Shown here piece after piece: positions 1 through 13,329 of a stretch of 64,000 nt of DNA. Position 1 is the stretch's first letter. Each line of letters opens with the position of its first letter. Under the pieces are notes generated by a model that was not told the DNA's origin, did not search any database, and worked only from the letters and a program-made list of their open reading frames with translations. Origin of the DNA: Epiperipatus broadwayi. Its lineage: Eukaryota > Onychophora > Udeonychophora > Euonychophora > Peripatidae. Both the position numbers and the translations under genes were made by a program. The stretch is taken from the NCBI GenBank assembly GCA_028023455.1, contig JAQFVV010000013.1:1676001-1740000 (forward strand), given 5' to 3'.

Positions 1-770
1 TGTAGCTTTCATTAGTGAGACACTTTGTACCTGAGAGCACTGTACTTAGATTTAAGAATCTAATGCAACTCTTCAGTAGCCATCTTTTACCTATTTATTT
101 AACTTATAAAGCCAGGAGTTCAAATGAAAACACATTAATGTTTTCAATCGAAGCTCATTTGCTTGTATTGATTAATGTTTTCAATCAAAGCGTATTCGCT
201 TGTATTGTCATACAAATTTGAACCTAGTTCACCATCTATGCAATATAATATCCTTGGTTTATCAAAAACCACAATTGCCATCATCCCTTAGGCAAGAATG
301 GTTTAAGGCCATCAGAATGTCATATGATCCCCATTTCCTATGTGTACAACTAATAACAGCTTGATGGTGATCATGTAATGTTTTGGTGGTTTTGAGACAT
401 TCCTATCTATAGGAAGATGGTGACTGGTTTTGATAAACCAAGGACACCAAATTGTATTGATTTAGATCTATATGATTATACAACTGAATGAGCTTTAATT
501 GGAAACATTGAGTTTTCTTCTTGAGTTCATAGCTTTATAGTTAACTAAATAAGTAAAAGGTGATTGCTTGAGGATTGCATTACATCCTAAGATCTAAATT
601 TAGTGCTCTCAAATCCAAGGCTACTCAGTGATGAAAGCCCTAAGCTAGAAACTAGTCTGGGGATCTTGGGAATTGAATAGGACCTAGATGGGGATTTTAT
701 GCACAAATCATTCATTGATTACTAAGGCTTGCACTGGGTGGCACTACTGTATGGAGAGTTTGCTACTGCT
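1..770. repeat. Foldback repeat (family A), cut by the window start
   Basis: Two arms are inverted copies of each other. Bases about 15-275 (with the words gagagcact, gaatctaatgcaa and a run of aatgttttcaat) reappear reverse-complemented at about 427-770 (gcattacatcctaagatct, agtgctctcaa, and the end tggagagttt). The middle of the palindrome is marked by ccttggtttatcaaaa near 250 and ttttgataaaccaagg near 427. The left arm also holds a tandem duplication of about 37 bp (138-211, the aatgttttcaat..gcttgta unit). The same family occurs at 18045-19083 and 46609-46730. There is no coding capacity; the short open frame at 15-221 is chance. The family is unnamed by me; a non-autonomous foldback DNA transposon is the most likely class. 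Confidence 0.75.
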
Positions 771-3700
771 AATAATAGCTTTCCAGGGATAATGGTGATC
801 AAGAGTAGTTTATCATATCAAAGGAAAATGCATAATGTTATATTTGCTTTGGAGTTTTAATTTAGTAACTTCTATTTTTGGAATTCTTAGATATGTCAAT
901 GAAAAGCTAATGATATTAAAATATGGCTTGTGCAATGGTACCTGCTCCCTATTTTATTGGAGCTTGTACTCTTACATCCAGAGTTCAAAGAAGAAAGCAT
1001 TTGTCTTTGCTGGATAGCTATTACATTAATATCATTAAAAGACTGATCTATTCTTTTTGGATATTAATGTAAATGTTAAAATGAATAATAAACTATCCAA
1101 AATTATTGAGAGAAAAAACTATTTGTGTGGTAAAATCAGATGTTCTATTTTTGAATAAAAATCACTATAAAGGAATTTGATAAGCTCATGCTTTAAACAA
1201 TATCATTGTAGTAAAGGATCTGAATACTAAATAAATTTATTTTACATATGCAATTACAAGAGTAGATGTTAGATGCATTAAAAAGTTTTTGTTGTAATCA
1301 TATCTATACAAAATTTGATGGTTTTTTAAGAAGCTTCTGCTATCCAGACTAAATTGTACAAATTGTTAAATATTAAAATTGCCAATTTGGATTTTCTAGA
1401 TTGTCTCTATTATTGAGGCATGAAAGTTTTTTAGAAACTTTGTGTAAATATAATTAATCATATTGTTGAGTTTATTAAAAAGAAAAATTCTAATTTTCTG
1501 ACAATGATTCTATTATTACAAACTATTAAAAGGAAGTGTTAAGACATTTTATGCTTAATAAATCAAATATGGAGATTTACAAGCAGTATAAAGATTTTAA
1601 GATTGTAATTTAATTACTGATAAGGCTTTAAAATGTTTGATACATTAAAACTGCAGTTAAACAATTATTTGTGGTCATGGTCAATTTAAATTTTTGTTGT
1701 TTTGTCACATTGAAGGAAGCATAAATCACACTCACAAAAAAAGATATATTAAATCCATGGATGACATTTTTTTATATGATGATGATTTTCAAATAAATGG
1801 AATGACTATTTTGATCCCTTTTGAATAATTATAAGAGAATTGAGATGACAGCTTTTAATAACATCCATTTTACCTACTCATTTAGATTTGAGCAAAGTTT
1901 AGTGAGTTAAAATATTTCTCTATAATCTTAAAAATGGGAGGACTGCTGATCCTAATGAACGGAGAAATTTTAAAATATATGATGATGATGCATTAACTTC
2001 AAAACTATTGAATTTTTTTCTTTAAGAATAAATGGACTTATTTTAATATATAAAAATAAAGGATGTGAAAAGCTTTAGTTAATTATTATAGATTATCAAT
2101 GTTGTCCACTGCAACAAAAGTTTTCAAGGATTTTATTGAATAGATTATTTAAAATCTTAAATGAATATTTGCAGAGAATCAATAAGTACTATAGAGATAT
2201 GATTTTTGTTGTCAGAGAAATGTAAAAAAAGTATTGGGAGCTAAGATATGATTTATATATTGCTTTTGTTCCTTTGATTAAAGCATTGATTCAATTAGTT
2301 TGAGGTAGTATTTATAATTAATATTATACATTCCTGTATGATAAAATGAAGTATTATTACTGGTGAAAAATTTGAGGCATTGAAAATGAAACTTATGTTT
2401 ATTGAGGCATATGTTTTAATACTGTTTTCGATTTTTACATTAGTGATCTTACAATATAATGATACAAGTTTTTTAATTTGAATTAATTAAAAGCAAAAAT
2501 AAGAACTTGATTTGCTTGGCTTCTAGTTTTATAGTATGCTGATGATTGGATTATTTTTTACTTTTTCAAAGAATTATTTACAGAATATTTTTAATGTTTC
2601 ATATATGGCCTTAAAAGTCTAAAATTTAGTAATTAATGTTCAAAAGATTCAAGTCCTTTATAATCTAGTGATATAAGAAAAATCTTATGCATCTTTCCTT
2701 AACTTGTAAGTCAATTTAAATATCTTGATTTAAGTGGAAAGATAGGTTGGATATTGAAGTGCAAAATAGATTCCAGTGTGTTTGCTTGCTGCAATTTTAA
2801 TGAATAAAATATTTCGTTATAATTATATAACAATTTATATTTGATATCCATTTTATTGTATGCAAATGAGCCATGGATTCTACTGAATAAAAGTTATTAG
2901 ATAACTTTTTTTTTCCAGATGTTCAATAAGATTTAAAAATACAATGACAAGTTTATAAGTCCAGTCAGCATGTTCTTTAGTTTTCTAAATGTGTTAAAGT
3001 CTAATTTTGTCAATTCACATTTTCATTGAATTGGGCATGTGAACTAATGAATGGTGTCAGATTTTATAAAAGCAAAAAGTATCTTACGGTGAATTTGTAT
3101 ATGGTTTTCATAGAATTACATTTTAAATATCTTAAAAAGACTCTAAAGAAGTGCATTATTGATTCCTTTCATTGGAAGATGTGGCTGGAAGTACATATTC
3201 AAGCAAAGAATTATATATAATTAGGCAAGTCATTGAAATATTTTAAAAAGTAAACTTTAGTTCAGAAATTGATTAAAAGGCAGCATTAAGATATAAATGA
3301 ACAAAATAAAAAATCAATATATGGTATACATGGATAATATTTATGATTCATTTTTTGGGTTGAATATTTGTTTTTTGTTTTTTTTTTAACCTTCAATATT
3401 TGCAAATGGTTGATAATATATCAGAGGAAGTTTTTTCTAGTAGCTTTTGTAAACTACAAATGGTTGCTCATTATTGAAAATAGTTTTTTATTTATTTTTA
3501 TACTTAAAAAAAAAAAATAGTATATACTGAAATTTTTTCTGCAAGTAAGGACAATAGGAAATAAAACAAGAAAGTATAATGAATGAATAAAATAAAATGG
3601 ATATAACATAATAAAATGTAGATTAAAGGAACTAAATGAAACAAATTGGAAGTCTTCTTTCATCATCAAAATGACTAAGTTTTATTTTTACTTTTTTCAT

Positions 3701-6700
3701 CTGGAAATCAATTCACAAACTTTTAGTTCTAGAAATAGCCACTCTTAACATTTCTCTAAACAGCACAAGACTCTTAAAAGAAAAAAAAAAAGTGGAAAGC
3801 AGAACTAAAATGATAATATACTTAAAAATAATAGGAAATTTTTAGAAATGGTTATAAAAGTGACATCGATAGATCCAAGGTAGAGAAGAAAATTTCAGCT
3901 AATAGGGTAGAAAGTTTGAAGTTGATGACTTAAAAAAAAAGTACATAAGATTTATTTCTGACAGATCAATAGCTTTATATATATATACAATGCTTATTTT
4001 ACACCATGATGTTTTTGTTTTTGAAATATTGTAATTCATTCAATTGGATTTTTTTTTATTTTCTATTAAGAAGATTAAATTATTTACAAAAATTTTTTTT
4101 AGAATTACTGGTCAAAATAATTCATACTCTCTTCTGTTGCTATGGAAACTAAAACATTTAATGGAAATTTGCTTGTACCATTTGAGTAATATTTTATCAA
4201 TTATTGCTGCTGAAAAAAATTGCTTAAATATATCTTATTTATTATAAGATGAATCCTAGTTGAACCCCCCCCTCCCTAGGAAATCCGACAATTATTTTAA
4301 AATTGGTAATTTTAGACATTAACCTTTAATTTCAAATTCTATCATAGCAATTACTTATAAATATGGATAGTGTAAATTTTAAATAATAATAATTTATTCA
4401 TAGAAATAAACCAACAAATAAGAGTAATTAATATATTAGTCCTTTTATTGTTAAGCACTGAATATTTTTGTTTTGTTAGCTGTTGCTGATTAAAAAAGTA
4501 TGAATTATTTATTTATGAATAAAAGATAAAAATTTATTTATAAATTGTGTAAATAATTTTGACTTTTAAGTTAGTATTAGAAGTTATTTTACTACTGTAC
4601 TTTTGTCTTATTACATTTTACTATTGACCATTTCACTTCTTGCACAATTCTGATAAATAAACTATTTATTTATTCAGTTATTAATATATAATTTATGTAC
4701 TTACTTATTTTGGGATTATTGAATCAGTGTCTGTTACTCTTATGCGATTTTTTTTTTTTTTTTAATCCAGACACTAACTACAATATAAATCATTTTTATT
4801 TTTGTGAATGTTAGAATAAACAAATCATTTAATTATAAATGAATCCAACTGAGTTTTGGTTATTTTTTTCCCCATCTATTTTTTTCTAATTTATTCATCA
4901 AAACAGTTTTTTTTTTTCTCATTACAAAGTTCTGATTAAAATATTTAGATAGTCACTTGCAGTGATCTACAAAATTATTTTTGTGATTGTTTAACCAATT
5001 GATCATCCAATAATTTAATCTATATTTTTCTTTGGACATATTGTTTTGAAAAATCTTTTATGGTGCAGTAATTATATCTATTATTTTTCAGCTCAGTCTG
5101 TACTATTTTTATTGATTCTTCCTATTAGTTCATTAACTTTTTATTATTATTTGCAAACTATCTATTATTGAACTTAATGCAATGAGTTGTCAGTGCTAAT
5201 TTAATGTCAAAAAAATGTACATCTTGTCATAAATATTAAATAAAAGGATTATCTTTTATGTCTGTCTAACCTTTGAATCCTTTAAGACAGAGATAGGTAA
5301 CCAATCAGTCATAAATGAATAATTGATCACAAAACTATTTTGAATCAATCACAAAGTATTTGGGAAAAGGTAAAACTAAAATAATTTTAATTTATTAATA
5401 GTATATTTTTTGTTAAGTAAATGGAAGTACTAAAGTGATCAGATAATTTCTTTATTTGTTATCAGAATTATCAAATAATAAAACATTGCATGTATGCATA
5501 TTGACTATAGAGTAAGAAGAATGCTAGAGTTGATAGTTTAACGCTATTCTTATGTCAATCTTTAGTAATTATATATTTTAATTTTCTGTGATTTTAAATT
5601 ACGTTATTAGATTTTTATTACAAATTTTACGTCAAAATCTTTAAATGTTTTTGAGAATATAATATTTAATTTTGATGTTCATTGAAGAATTAGCAATATT
5701 TTAAAGGAAAAAATGGAAAAAAAAAGTTGTCATTGCAAATTTGAGAATAAAATGAGTTTTTATGATTAAAAAGATTAGCAATTATTTTTTATAAAATGTT
5801 TATAAAATGGTCTACTTCGTAGAATTTTATAATGGTATATCCTTCCTCAATGCAGCTACTAAAATAATCTGATTTGTTACAGTTGCATTTTTTATCTTTT
5901 TTACCAAATTAGTGTTCAGTTAAAACATTCATTTTATTTATTGCAATACATTCTATTCAAAACTTAAAAATGCTATAGCAGATGTGAAAGTAAACTAAAT
6001 TGCTTTAACTTACAATTCACTACATTGAATTTTCAGAGGGAAGAAGCTTTCTTCTGTTCTATTGACTGATATATTTTGTATATATGTAAACTAAAAGATA
6101 AAAAAGTTTAGACAGAAGTGTAATACTTTTATAATAGCATTTACATTGCAAATAAAATAGTTTTCAGCAAAGTTCAATTTACTAATAGGATTGATTAATC
6201 TATTCAACTTTTGTTTATTGGTTATTTTTAAATAACTTTTTTTATCTTATAGTTATCTATTAATTATTTTTATAACAATTTTTTCATTTTGCCAAGTTTA
6301 ATTAAAACAAAGAATCAGCTTGTGTAAATTTGCCTAAGGCCTTTAAGAGTGGACATTTTGGGGTCATAAGATTGGCAACATTTATAAATTTTTCCATTTG
6401 GTCATTGAGAAATAAGACTATCTTCGAAAGTGGAGAAGAATATGACATGATGAAAATGTCTTTACACAAAAAGAAATTAAAGAATTAGACCAAAAATTTT
6501 CTCAGAATTGGATGTTCAACCAGGCCTGGTCCCTAATAAACCTAAAACAAAGTGTAGTACTGATGATGAAAAGAATATAAAGTTGTAAATCCACAGATAT
6601 TGAGAAAAGTTAAAGAACCATTTACCTAAAACATTCTAGATAAACTTTATATAGAAGAGATCCAAGAACTAGAAAATGCCATTATAAAGTTACTCACCTA

Positions 6701-8390
6701 ATTGATGAATAATAGGAAAGGGCTTTCATTTGATTAACGGATCAGTTTTAATCAATGACCCAATAAATATGTTAAGACTGCTTCAACAATGCTTAATGGT
6801 AACCGATTCGTTTACTTTAAAGAATCTATGATATATTTCATGTAATTTTCACTCTTACATATTCTATGAAAACCTGCTTTTAAGTAATTTTTATCAATGC
6901 AATCCCTATATTGGATTGGCTAACCTCATGATCTATAAGTAAAGTGTATGGTTTTCATATATGATTCATAATGATTAATCTCTCGATATTTAAAATGTTA
7001 AATTAATACACACAGAAACATTGGAAATGCTCTTCATTTGATAAGATAAAACTCTATAGACTAAATGGCCAAATATGGTTCTAATCATTGTCCACATGTT
7101 CATAAATTAAACAAACTTATATGTGTTTGAATTGACTAACACCATCATATATGTGATATACATGATCAGATTAACGTAAATGGGCCACTACTATGATTTC
7201 TGGAATGGGAAGTTATGTCTTCAATTTCTGGTGATAACTAATGTCTTAATGTAATTGATATGAAATTAATTGTTTTTTGTTTATATATACAAGCGTAACC
7301 CGCTGATTTTGTTGACTGATCTCTTTTGAGATTGATATATAAATATCCTTCTTTTTGTAAATGATTCTTATGGTTTGTGAATAAAATTTCCTTTTGAAAG
7401 ATAATTTATTTGAAGCATATTTATTGACGAATATTAAAAGAATTGGAAAAGCTAAATGAATATCATATTTGATTGACTTGCCTATAATTACTATAAATTC
7501 ATGTTTCAGTAAAAAAAAAAAAAAAACAGATATTCTCCATGGAATGTAGAAAATTCTGTGTAACTTAATAATTTTTATGAAACCTTTCTTAAAATAGTTT
7601 GAAAATATTTGAAAAGAAATGTGTTGTTTGCTTGGGATTACTGTTAAATTGTGCAATTATGTCTATTACAATTAACAGGAAAATAAAGATTGAATTCAGT
7701 CCATAAAGCAATGATAAACAAAAGAAAAAAATTATGATAAGCAACGATAAATTACAACCAATAATGATTAGTTATTAAATACTGAATAAATTTGGAAAAA
7801 AAATTCTGATAGTCAGTGCCTAGTAAACTTAATTAACTGTCTAATTATTGGACTTTAAACAAGTAACTCTTCTTAGCAGTAGGTTAACTCAAAAAAAATA
7901 ATTCAATAATTAACTAATTTTTGTGAATAATGTCTTATAATCAGTAGAATGCTACTACTACTAACTATTATCACTTGATATATATATATATTATCAAATG
8001 GTTTGATGTTCTGGAATTCATGTCAAAATTCTTACGAAGATCAAGCACCAAAAGTGACAGAATTGACTGCAATCAATGGATCTTTAATTCTAGAATCATT
8101 GGTGATATTTTGTCTTAGCTTGTTTGTCTTTTAAATTCAATTTGTTATATTATTTTTTTTAAAGCTATAATAAAATTAAAGAAACTTTTTATATATTATA
8201 TAAATTAGTCAATATATTTTGATTTTAAACATGAACACGGAATATTTTTTATAAATTCTTTACTTTTGAATTTAATATATTTCATCTAGTTACATAGATT
8301 TTTATTATAAATATTGTATTTTTTAATAAACACTTATTCACAACATACATTTTTTTGCAGTAAATATTACTACGTAATCAAAGTGCTGTG
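771..8390. other. AT-rich intergenic DNA, no recognisable gene
   Basis: About 7.6 kb of AT-rich sequence with poly-A/T runs and TA dinucleotide tracts. The open frames here, including a 136-codon frame at 7246-7656 on the minus strand, are low-complexity (rich in Lys, Ile, Phe, Tyr) and show no family motif. A slightly more complex patch at about 6330-6700 has short uninterrupted stretches but I could not match it to any protein or repeat. CpG dinucleotides are rare. Confidence 0.6.
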
Positions 8391-8776
8391 CGTTTAATAA
8401 ATTTATAATTAAATATATATGTAAATAATCAAATGATTTATCATTCAGAATTTCATAAGAAGTGTCAGCTCTGAATGTAAATAAAGCTGGAGCTGAGCCC
8501 AATATTCAACCACTTTACTAAAGGAGAAAGGATGAAATAATTAATGGTTTGTTGCTCGGGAGTTTATAAGAAGTTTGAGCATTGGAAATGACTGTTGCAC
8601 CCATGATTCTCAAATTCTAAAGCCTGTTGCATTAAATCAAGTAGGGCATCAAATATGTAAATAATTATTTTACATCTAAGTAAAAAATAATGCTTTAGGG
8701 TTATTAAATATATAAATAATTATTAATTAATTTTATTAGATTAGAAATTGTTACACATTTATAAACTTATTATTAT

Positions 8777-8946
8777 TACGATAGAATGCAGCCTGTTAAG
8801 CTAATTGCGCAGACGCTGTGAGAATGTTATTAATAAATGAATACCTTCGAACAACCACATGATATAGTATTTATATAAGAGTAAAAAGGAATCCTCTTAC
8901 TCTTACGACTCAAATGTTTATATATGAGCAAATCTAAAGTAGTTGT
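8777..8946 (+). repeat. Direct repeat unit A, copy 1
   Basis: Starts tacgatagaatg and ends aaagtagttgt. It recurs almost unchanged at 9112-9281, with about three differences: a one-base indel near gcagcc/gacagcc, gacgctg versus gatgctg, and cttacgact versus cttactact. It is preceded at 8763-8776 by aaacttattattat, the same 14 bases that follow the palindrome at 9437-9450. Confidence 0.85.
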
Positions 8947-9074
8947 AACGAAGGCGTGACTACATAATAGTCACTTTAAATTACTCTATATAATGTCTGT
9001 ATGAGTGACGCCAATGAAATTTTCTAGAATTTACTAAACGCCACTCTAAACGAAACTAAATCATATACATGAAT

Positions 9075-9436
9075 AAGCATTTATTTTATAACGTCTTGCG
9101 TGCGATTATAATTACGATAGAATGACAGCCTGTTAAGCTAATTGCGCAGATGCTGTGAGAATGTTATTAATAAATGAATACCTTCGAACAACCACATGAT
9201 ATAGTATTTATATAAGAGTAAAAAGGAATCCTCTTACTCTTACTACTCAAATGTTTATATATGAGCAAATCTAAAGTAGTTGTTCCTTTTTACTCTTATA
9301 TAAATACTATATCATGTGGTTGTTCGAAGGTATTCATTTATTAATAACATTCTCACAGCGTCTGCGCAATTAGCTTAACAGGCTGTCATTCTATCGTAAT
9401 TATAATCGCACGCAAGACGTTATAAAATAAATGCTT
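9075..9436. repeat. Near-perfect palindrome with 154-bp arms
   Basis: The left arm 9075-9228 (aagcatttattttataacg to gagtaaaaaggaa) is reverse-complemented at 9283-9436 with one visible mismatch (gatgctg against gacgctg). The 54-base spacer (9229-9282) is the tail of repeat unit A copy 2. The segment is therefore direct copy, unique spacer, direct copy, inverted copy. On the palindromic arms the inverted copy matches copy 1 at one variant site and copy 2 at another, so it looks mosaic. In single-stranded or RNA form it would make a long hairpin. High identity and kept CpGs point to recent origin. A cloning or assembly artefact is possible because such palindromes are unstable. Confidence 0.85.
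9112..9281 (+). repeat. Direct repeat unit A, copy 2
   Basis: About 170 bp, about 98% identical by eye to 8777-8946. Its first 117 bases also form part of the left arm of the palindrome, and its 3' end abuts the inverted arm directly (agtagttgt followed by tccttttt). Confidence 0.85.
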
Positions 9437-11398
9437 AAACTTATTATTATAACGGTAAGAATTGTCTCTCCACGTAACAAAATACAATAAAACTAATCAA
9501 ATCAAGATGCTACGATCCAGAATCTGGCCAACATTCAATCCTTTCACCTCTGTTCAATGATCTAATACCCTATGGATGACATTTCCCAAGTTACACAGAC
9601 ATTCAATTTAACCACGGTCCAACAGTCGCACAGGGTGGAACAAGAGACTCGTAAAATAATTAAATTAACACTGAATTGGTAAGATATAAACACATATGAC
9701 TAAGTGAACCATTACTATAATAATGATTAATTATGAAATCTAATAGAGAGATCTACATGTATATATACAATGATGTATTTGCAAATAAATATAGAGTTGG
9801 ATGAAAATGAATTCACGGACAACAAAGATATGAAAACAATTTATATTATTAAATAATATTAATTTAATAAAGATAATAAAACTAAAATATACAAAGTTAT
9901 CTAGTTGGAACATGAAAGATTACACTCGCAGGCGTTGCATAACTTATGAGATTAAGTCTTACATATTATCTCATTATAAATGTTCATTAAAGTGTTGTGC
10001 GGTATTCAAGTCTATGCCTATATTAATATGACAAATTTCCAGCTCTTTTGTAGTCTGCTAAATTATATGGAACTTAATAGCCAAATTTATATAACTAACT
10101 TAATAGCATTCCTATGGCGTCTATCTATACATCAGGTTATGTTGAGCACATAGGCTCAGAGATATGCAGGTTAGTGTTGTAACCTAGATTAGGATTTATA
10201 CTGAGACTGAATAAGTGTTTATTATAAAGGGCGAGAAAACTGGTTTATTATAGGTTTACCTATATACTTTATGGCATATATTAAAATATTAATAAACAAG
10301 AAGGTGTGAATGGGTCATTAGTCATGGGCTTCAGCATCAAATGCTCAGTGCCCTTTGACCGAACAACTTGCTACAAATAAGAACAGTAGTAGTTCAGGGA
10401 GTTGGATAAGCAATAATCTGGACCTTTGGGTTCCAGTTCTAAAAGAGTTTGCTTTATCCGAACTAAGTGGCTAAGTGTGACCTCTGCCAGCAACTCATCA
10501 AGAATCATGCAGCAAGAATTTAATGTACATAGCGTACTTAGTAAAAACACATCCGCAGCTTATTCATATATATAATGCAAATACATAAAATTATCTTAGC
10601 ATGCCTTAAAAATAGATAGCGTCTATTTGCATATCTGTACAACCCAGTTCCCAAATTTAGTATTTCAAATATACTATTTAGGGAGTAAATTAATTAGTAA
10701 CCTAGTTTAAGATTATCACCTGCATTTTAACATATATAAATCTAAGGATGACAAAGCATATTTGAGAGGCAATTACTGACAAATCATTAGGAATATGCTT
10801 TGATAATATCTCTGGCTAGTTCCTATGATGTACAAGTTACATATATAGAGTTATAATTTATAACTAGAGTTGAGCAAACTACAATTTTAACTAGAGCACT
10901 ACTGATTACTATAATAATACACAAAATTAATCAGTAAAACATAACATGATCTCGAAACGGCGAGTGGTAAAAGTAATAATTCAATTATTTAATATTTATT
11001 ATCACGAAGATTTGGAAATTATCTTTGCAGAGAAATAAGCTAACATTATACATATAAATACTTGCGGTTTTGAGTTATTTGGTATATCAAATACATATAA
11101 TATTTAAAATGATAAAATTATAGAATAAATGGAATAGATCGAAAATAGGCATAAAAGACCGCAGAAAATTAAACATACAGTTTAAAATAGATTATCATAG
11201 TTTTATATTTTAAGAGTGAATTTAACATTATAAGTTTTACAATCCGACAAGATATAAACATTTGCGTTTAACAGCTTTGTTTATAGATTTTAGAAAAGGT
11301 GTTTGTAAAGGCAGGTTTAGTAAATAGCCAGCTTTGAATAGAGAATTGAAAGTCACAGTTTATGAACAGAGCTCTGAGTGGAAATTTATCAATTTACC

Positions 11399-11640
11399 TG
11401 TCAGTTGTCTTCATTGCAGTTATGAGCTCTTGGGATAAGTTATAAGTTGACACTTTTGGTGATTTTTGACATTAATGGAGATTCTTCCACCACGGGCTGC
11501 TTTGCTGAGGTACGGCTCATAGTATTTTGCAGGACCAAAGTTCTTCCATCCCCAGTAAAGGGAAAGAGGCGGTAAGCTATTGCTTTACCCCACCATTTCA
11601 AAAGTAAAACGACCATGGGTTCGGTTTACAATTCACTCAT
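11399..11640 (-). other. Exon-like island, possible non-coding transcript
   Basis: Read on the minus strand this is a GC-richer stretch of about 240 bases ending in aactgacag followed by gtaaattg, a good match to a splice donor. One frame stays open for about 50 codons (around tggggatggaagaac to ccaagagctcat) but the other frames are as good, and no protein family was recognised. A second island of similar quality lies near 10310-10530. An exon of a non-coding RNA, a repeat, or chance are all possible. Confidence 0.2.
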
Positions 11641-12180
11641 TATATATATAACTGATCTTTTGGCTACAAAACTTGAACTATTTATATTTTTCTTAATTCT
11701 GGCCACCTGGTTATTTACAAGCTCAGTCATAGTTGAAAAACCCATTAATTTATTTTAGAAAAACATATTTAATTACTAAAACTAATTTAGATTCTGTTTT
11801 TCTATCTTTTCTCCTTTGTAGTTTATTATTACAACTATAAAATTCTGAGAATTGTCATTAAAATTTTGGATTTATAAAATCAAGTTCACGCTATTTTAAG
11901 ACTATTGAATGACCTAATTAAAAGTTGTTTATAACTAAAACTAAAAACTCCTTTTATAATTAGTATAAAACTTAATTTTATTACTATATATGTAGGATAA
12001 TGACATGAGAATGGTCTATATACATATACGATCTCAAAAAAATAAACGTAAAATTGACTAATAATTTAGACTAAAATATTTCTTAAACTAGAAATCTTTT
12101 AAAATGAACACATATCTGTAATATATACATATACTATTAAATTACAGACTTACCGTTTGCATATATATGTGTGATCCCGC

Positions 12181-13329
12181 ATATATAATAATTTAAGGTT
12201 GTTTAGATGAGTACTCTGAGAGTGTTTAAACCTGGCATAGAGATAGGTGTGAGGTAAAATACATGAAACAGACAGGTGGATGAAACTGACTGTTTCATTA
12301 TAGATTTAAAATTTAATAAAGATCAAACATATTTTTATATTTAATAGATATAACTTTTAATTATTCTTTTTTTTTTTACATGTGCCTTACAATCTTTATA
12401 TTTATAGAAATTACAATTAAAGCTTACTCTTATATTTCAGATATATGATATGTTGACATTAGGAAAAAGTTATAGTAATGGTTCCTAGTATGTATTTCAA
12501 TCGAATTGGGTTCTTTCACTTTCAAATCTGCATTCCTCTTAAATGTCATATACTGTTAAGTTTTGTATAAATATATCACATAGGTTTACAATACAAGTAT
12601 CATATTTTCAATAAGCTTTATGTATATAGTATTAGAAATCATAATTTTTTCCAATATTTATAACTATGTGTTGAAATATAATGATGGACTTAAATTGTAA
12701 TTTTCATAAATGTAAGATAATGACAGTAAATAGAGGTGATAGTTGAAAGATGGAAAATAAAATACTCCCATGTAAATAGTAATCCTGGTGAAAAATTGTC
12801 ATTTTTGCATTTATTAAAGGGCAATTGTGAATAAGTCTTCGCTAAAAATTTGGAAATTATATGGGATTTTGTAATATTTATTAATAAATACAAAGCTCTC
12901 ATTTAAGAGGTTTTGTGAAGCTTGGTCCAGTTGAATAAATGTGATTGAGGGTTTGAAATATGAGTGATTAAAAATTGTAGTTTCTATTAATTGAATTTAA
13001 TATGTTAAGCAACCTATTTGGTCCTATAATAATAGAAAAAACATATATTGGCTTTTATCTAAACATAAATTGCATTTTAAATACCAGTCATTTTTCTTAC
13101 AGTCATTAGCAATTCAACTGGAATTTAATTAATTCACTTATCCTTTGATATTTTTAATTTTAGTTGCAGCTGAATTAGTTATATTATACATTTTTGTGCA
13201 ATTTATTTTATTGAAAAAATATATTGAATAGATTTATAAAATAAAAAAGTTTTTTTTTTTAATATATAATGTTGATTAACTTATTTTTATTTTATAAATC
13301 ATATTCAATATATTTTTTCATTTTATTAG
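12181..13329. other. AT-rich intergenic DNA
   Basis: No coding, RNA or repeat signal recognised. A short complex patch near 12200-12300 (gagtactctgagagtg, cagacaggtggatgaaac) could not be assigned. The 70-codon minus frame at 12690-12902 is low-complexity and unlikely to be real. Confidence 0.5.

Larger units (their letters stand above)
8391..12180. other. CpG-enriched, higher-complexity block of unknown origin
   Basis: From about 8391 (tgtgcg) to about 12180 (gatcccgc) the sequence has far more CpG and fewer homopolymer runs than the flanks: aacgtcttgcgtgcg, accacggtcc, gtgcggtattc, cgaaacggcgag, accacgggct, gaggcggtaag. It contains the duplicated and inverted units described separately (8777-9436) and two exon-like islands (about 10310-10530 and 11399-11640). 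No transposase, reverse transcriptase or host domain was recognised in six frames. It could be a young non-coding transposon or satellite-like insertion, a transcribed non-coding locus that stays unmethylated, or a foreign segment. The boundaries are set by eye. Confidence 0.5.

Noticed and set aside
6330-6700. Complex patch with short open stretches
   Set aside because: Suggests an old coding remnant, but no ordered motif of any transposon or host family could be recognised.
7246-7656. 136-codon open frame on the minus strand
   Set aside because: Low-complexity Lys/Ile/Phe/Tyr-rich product, no motif, and AT-rich DNA on the minus strand easily leaves such frames open.
11600-11640. Possible tRNA-like word gggttcggttt
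   Set aside because: No cloverleaf could be drawn around it and no A-box lies at the right distance.
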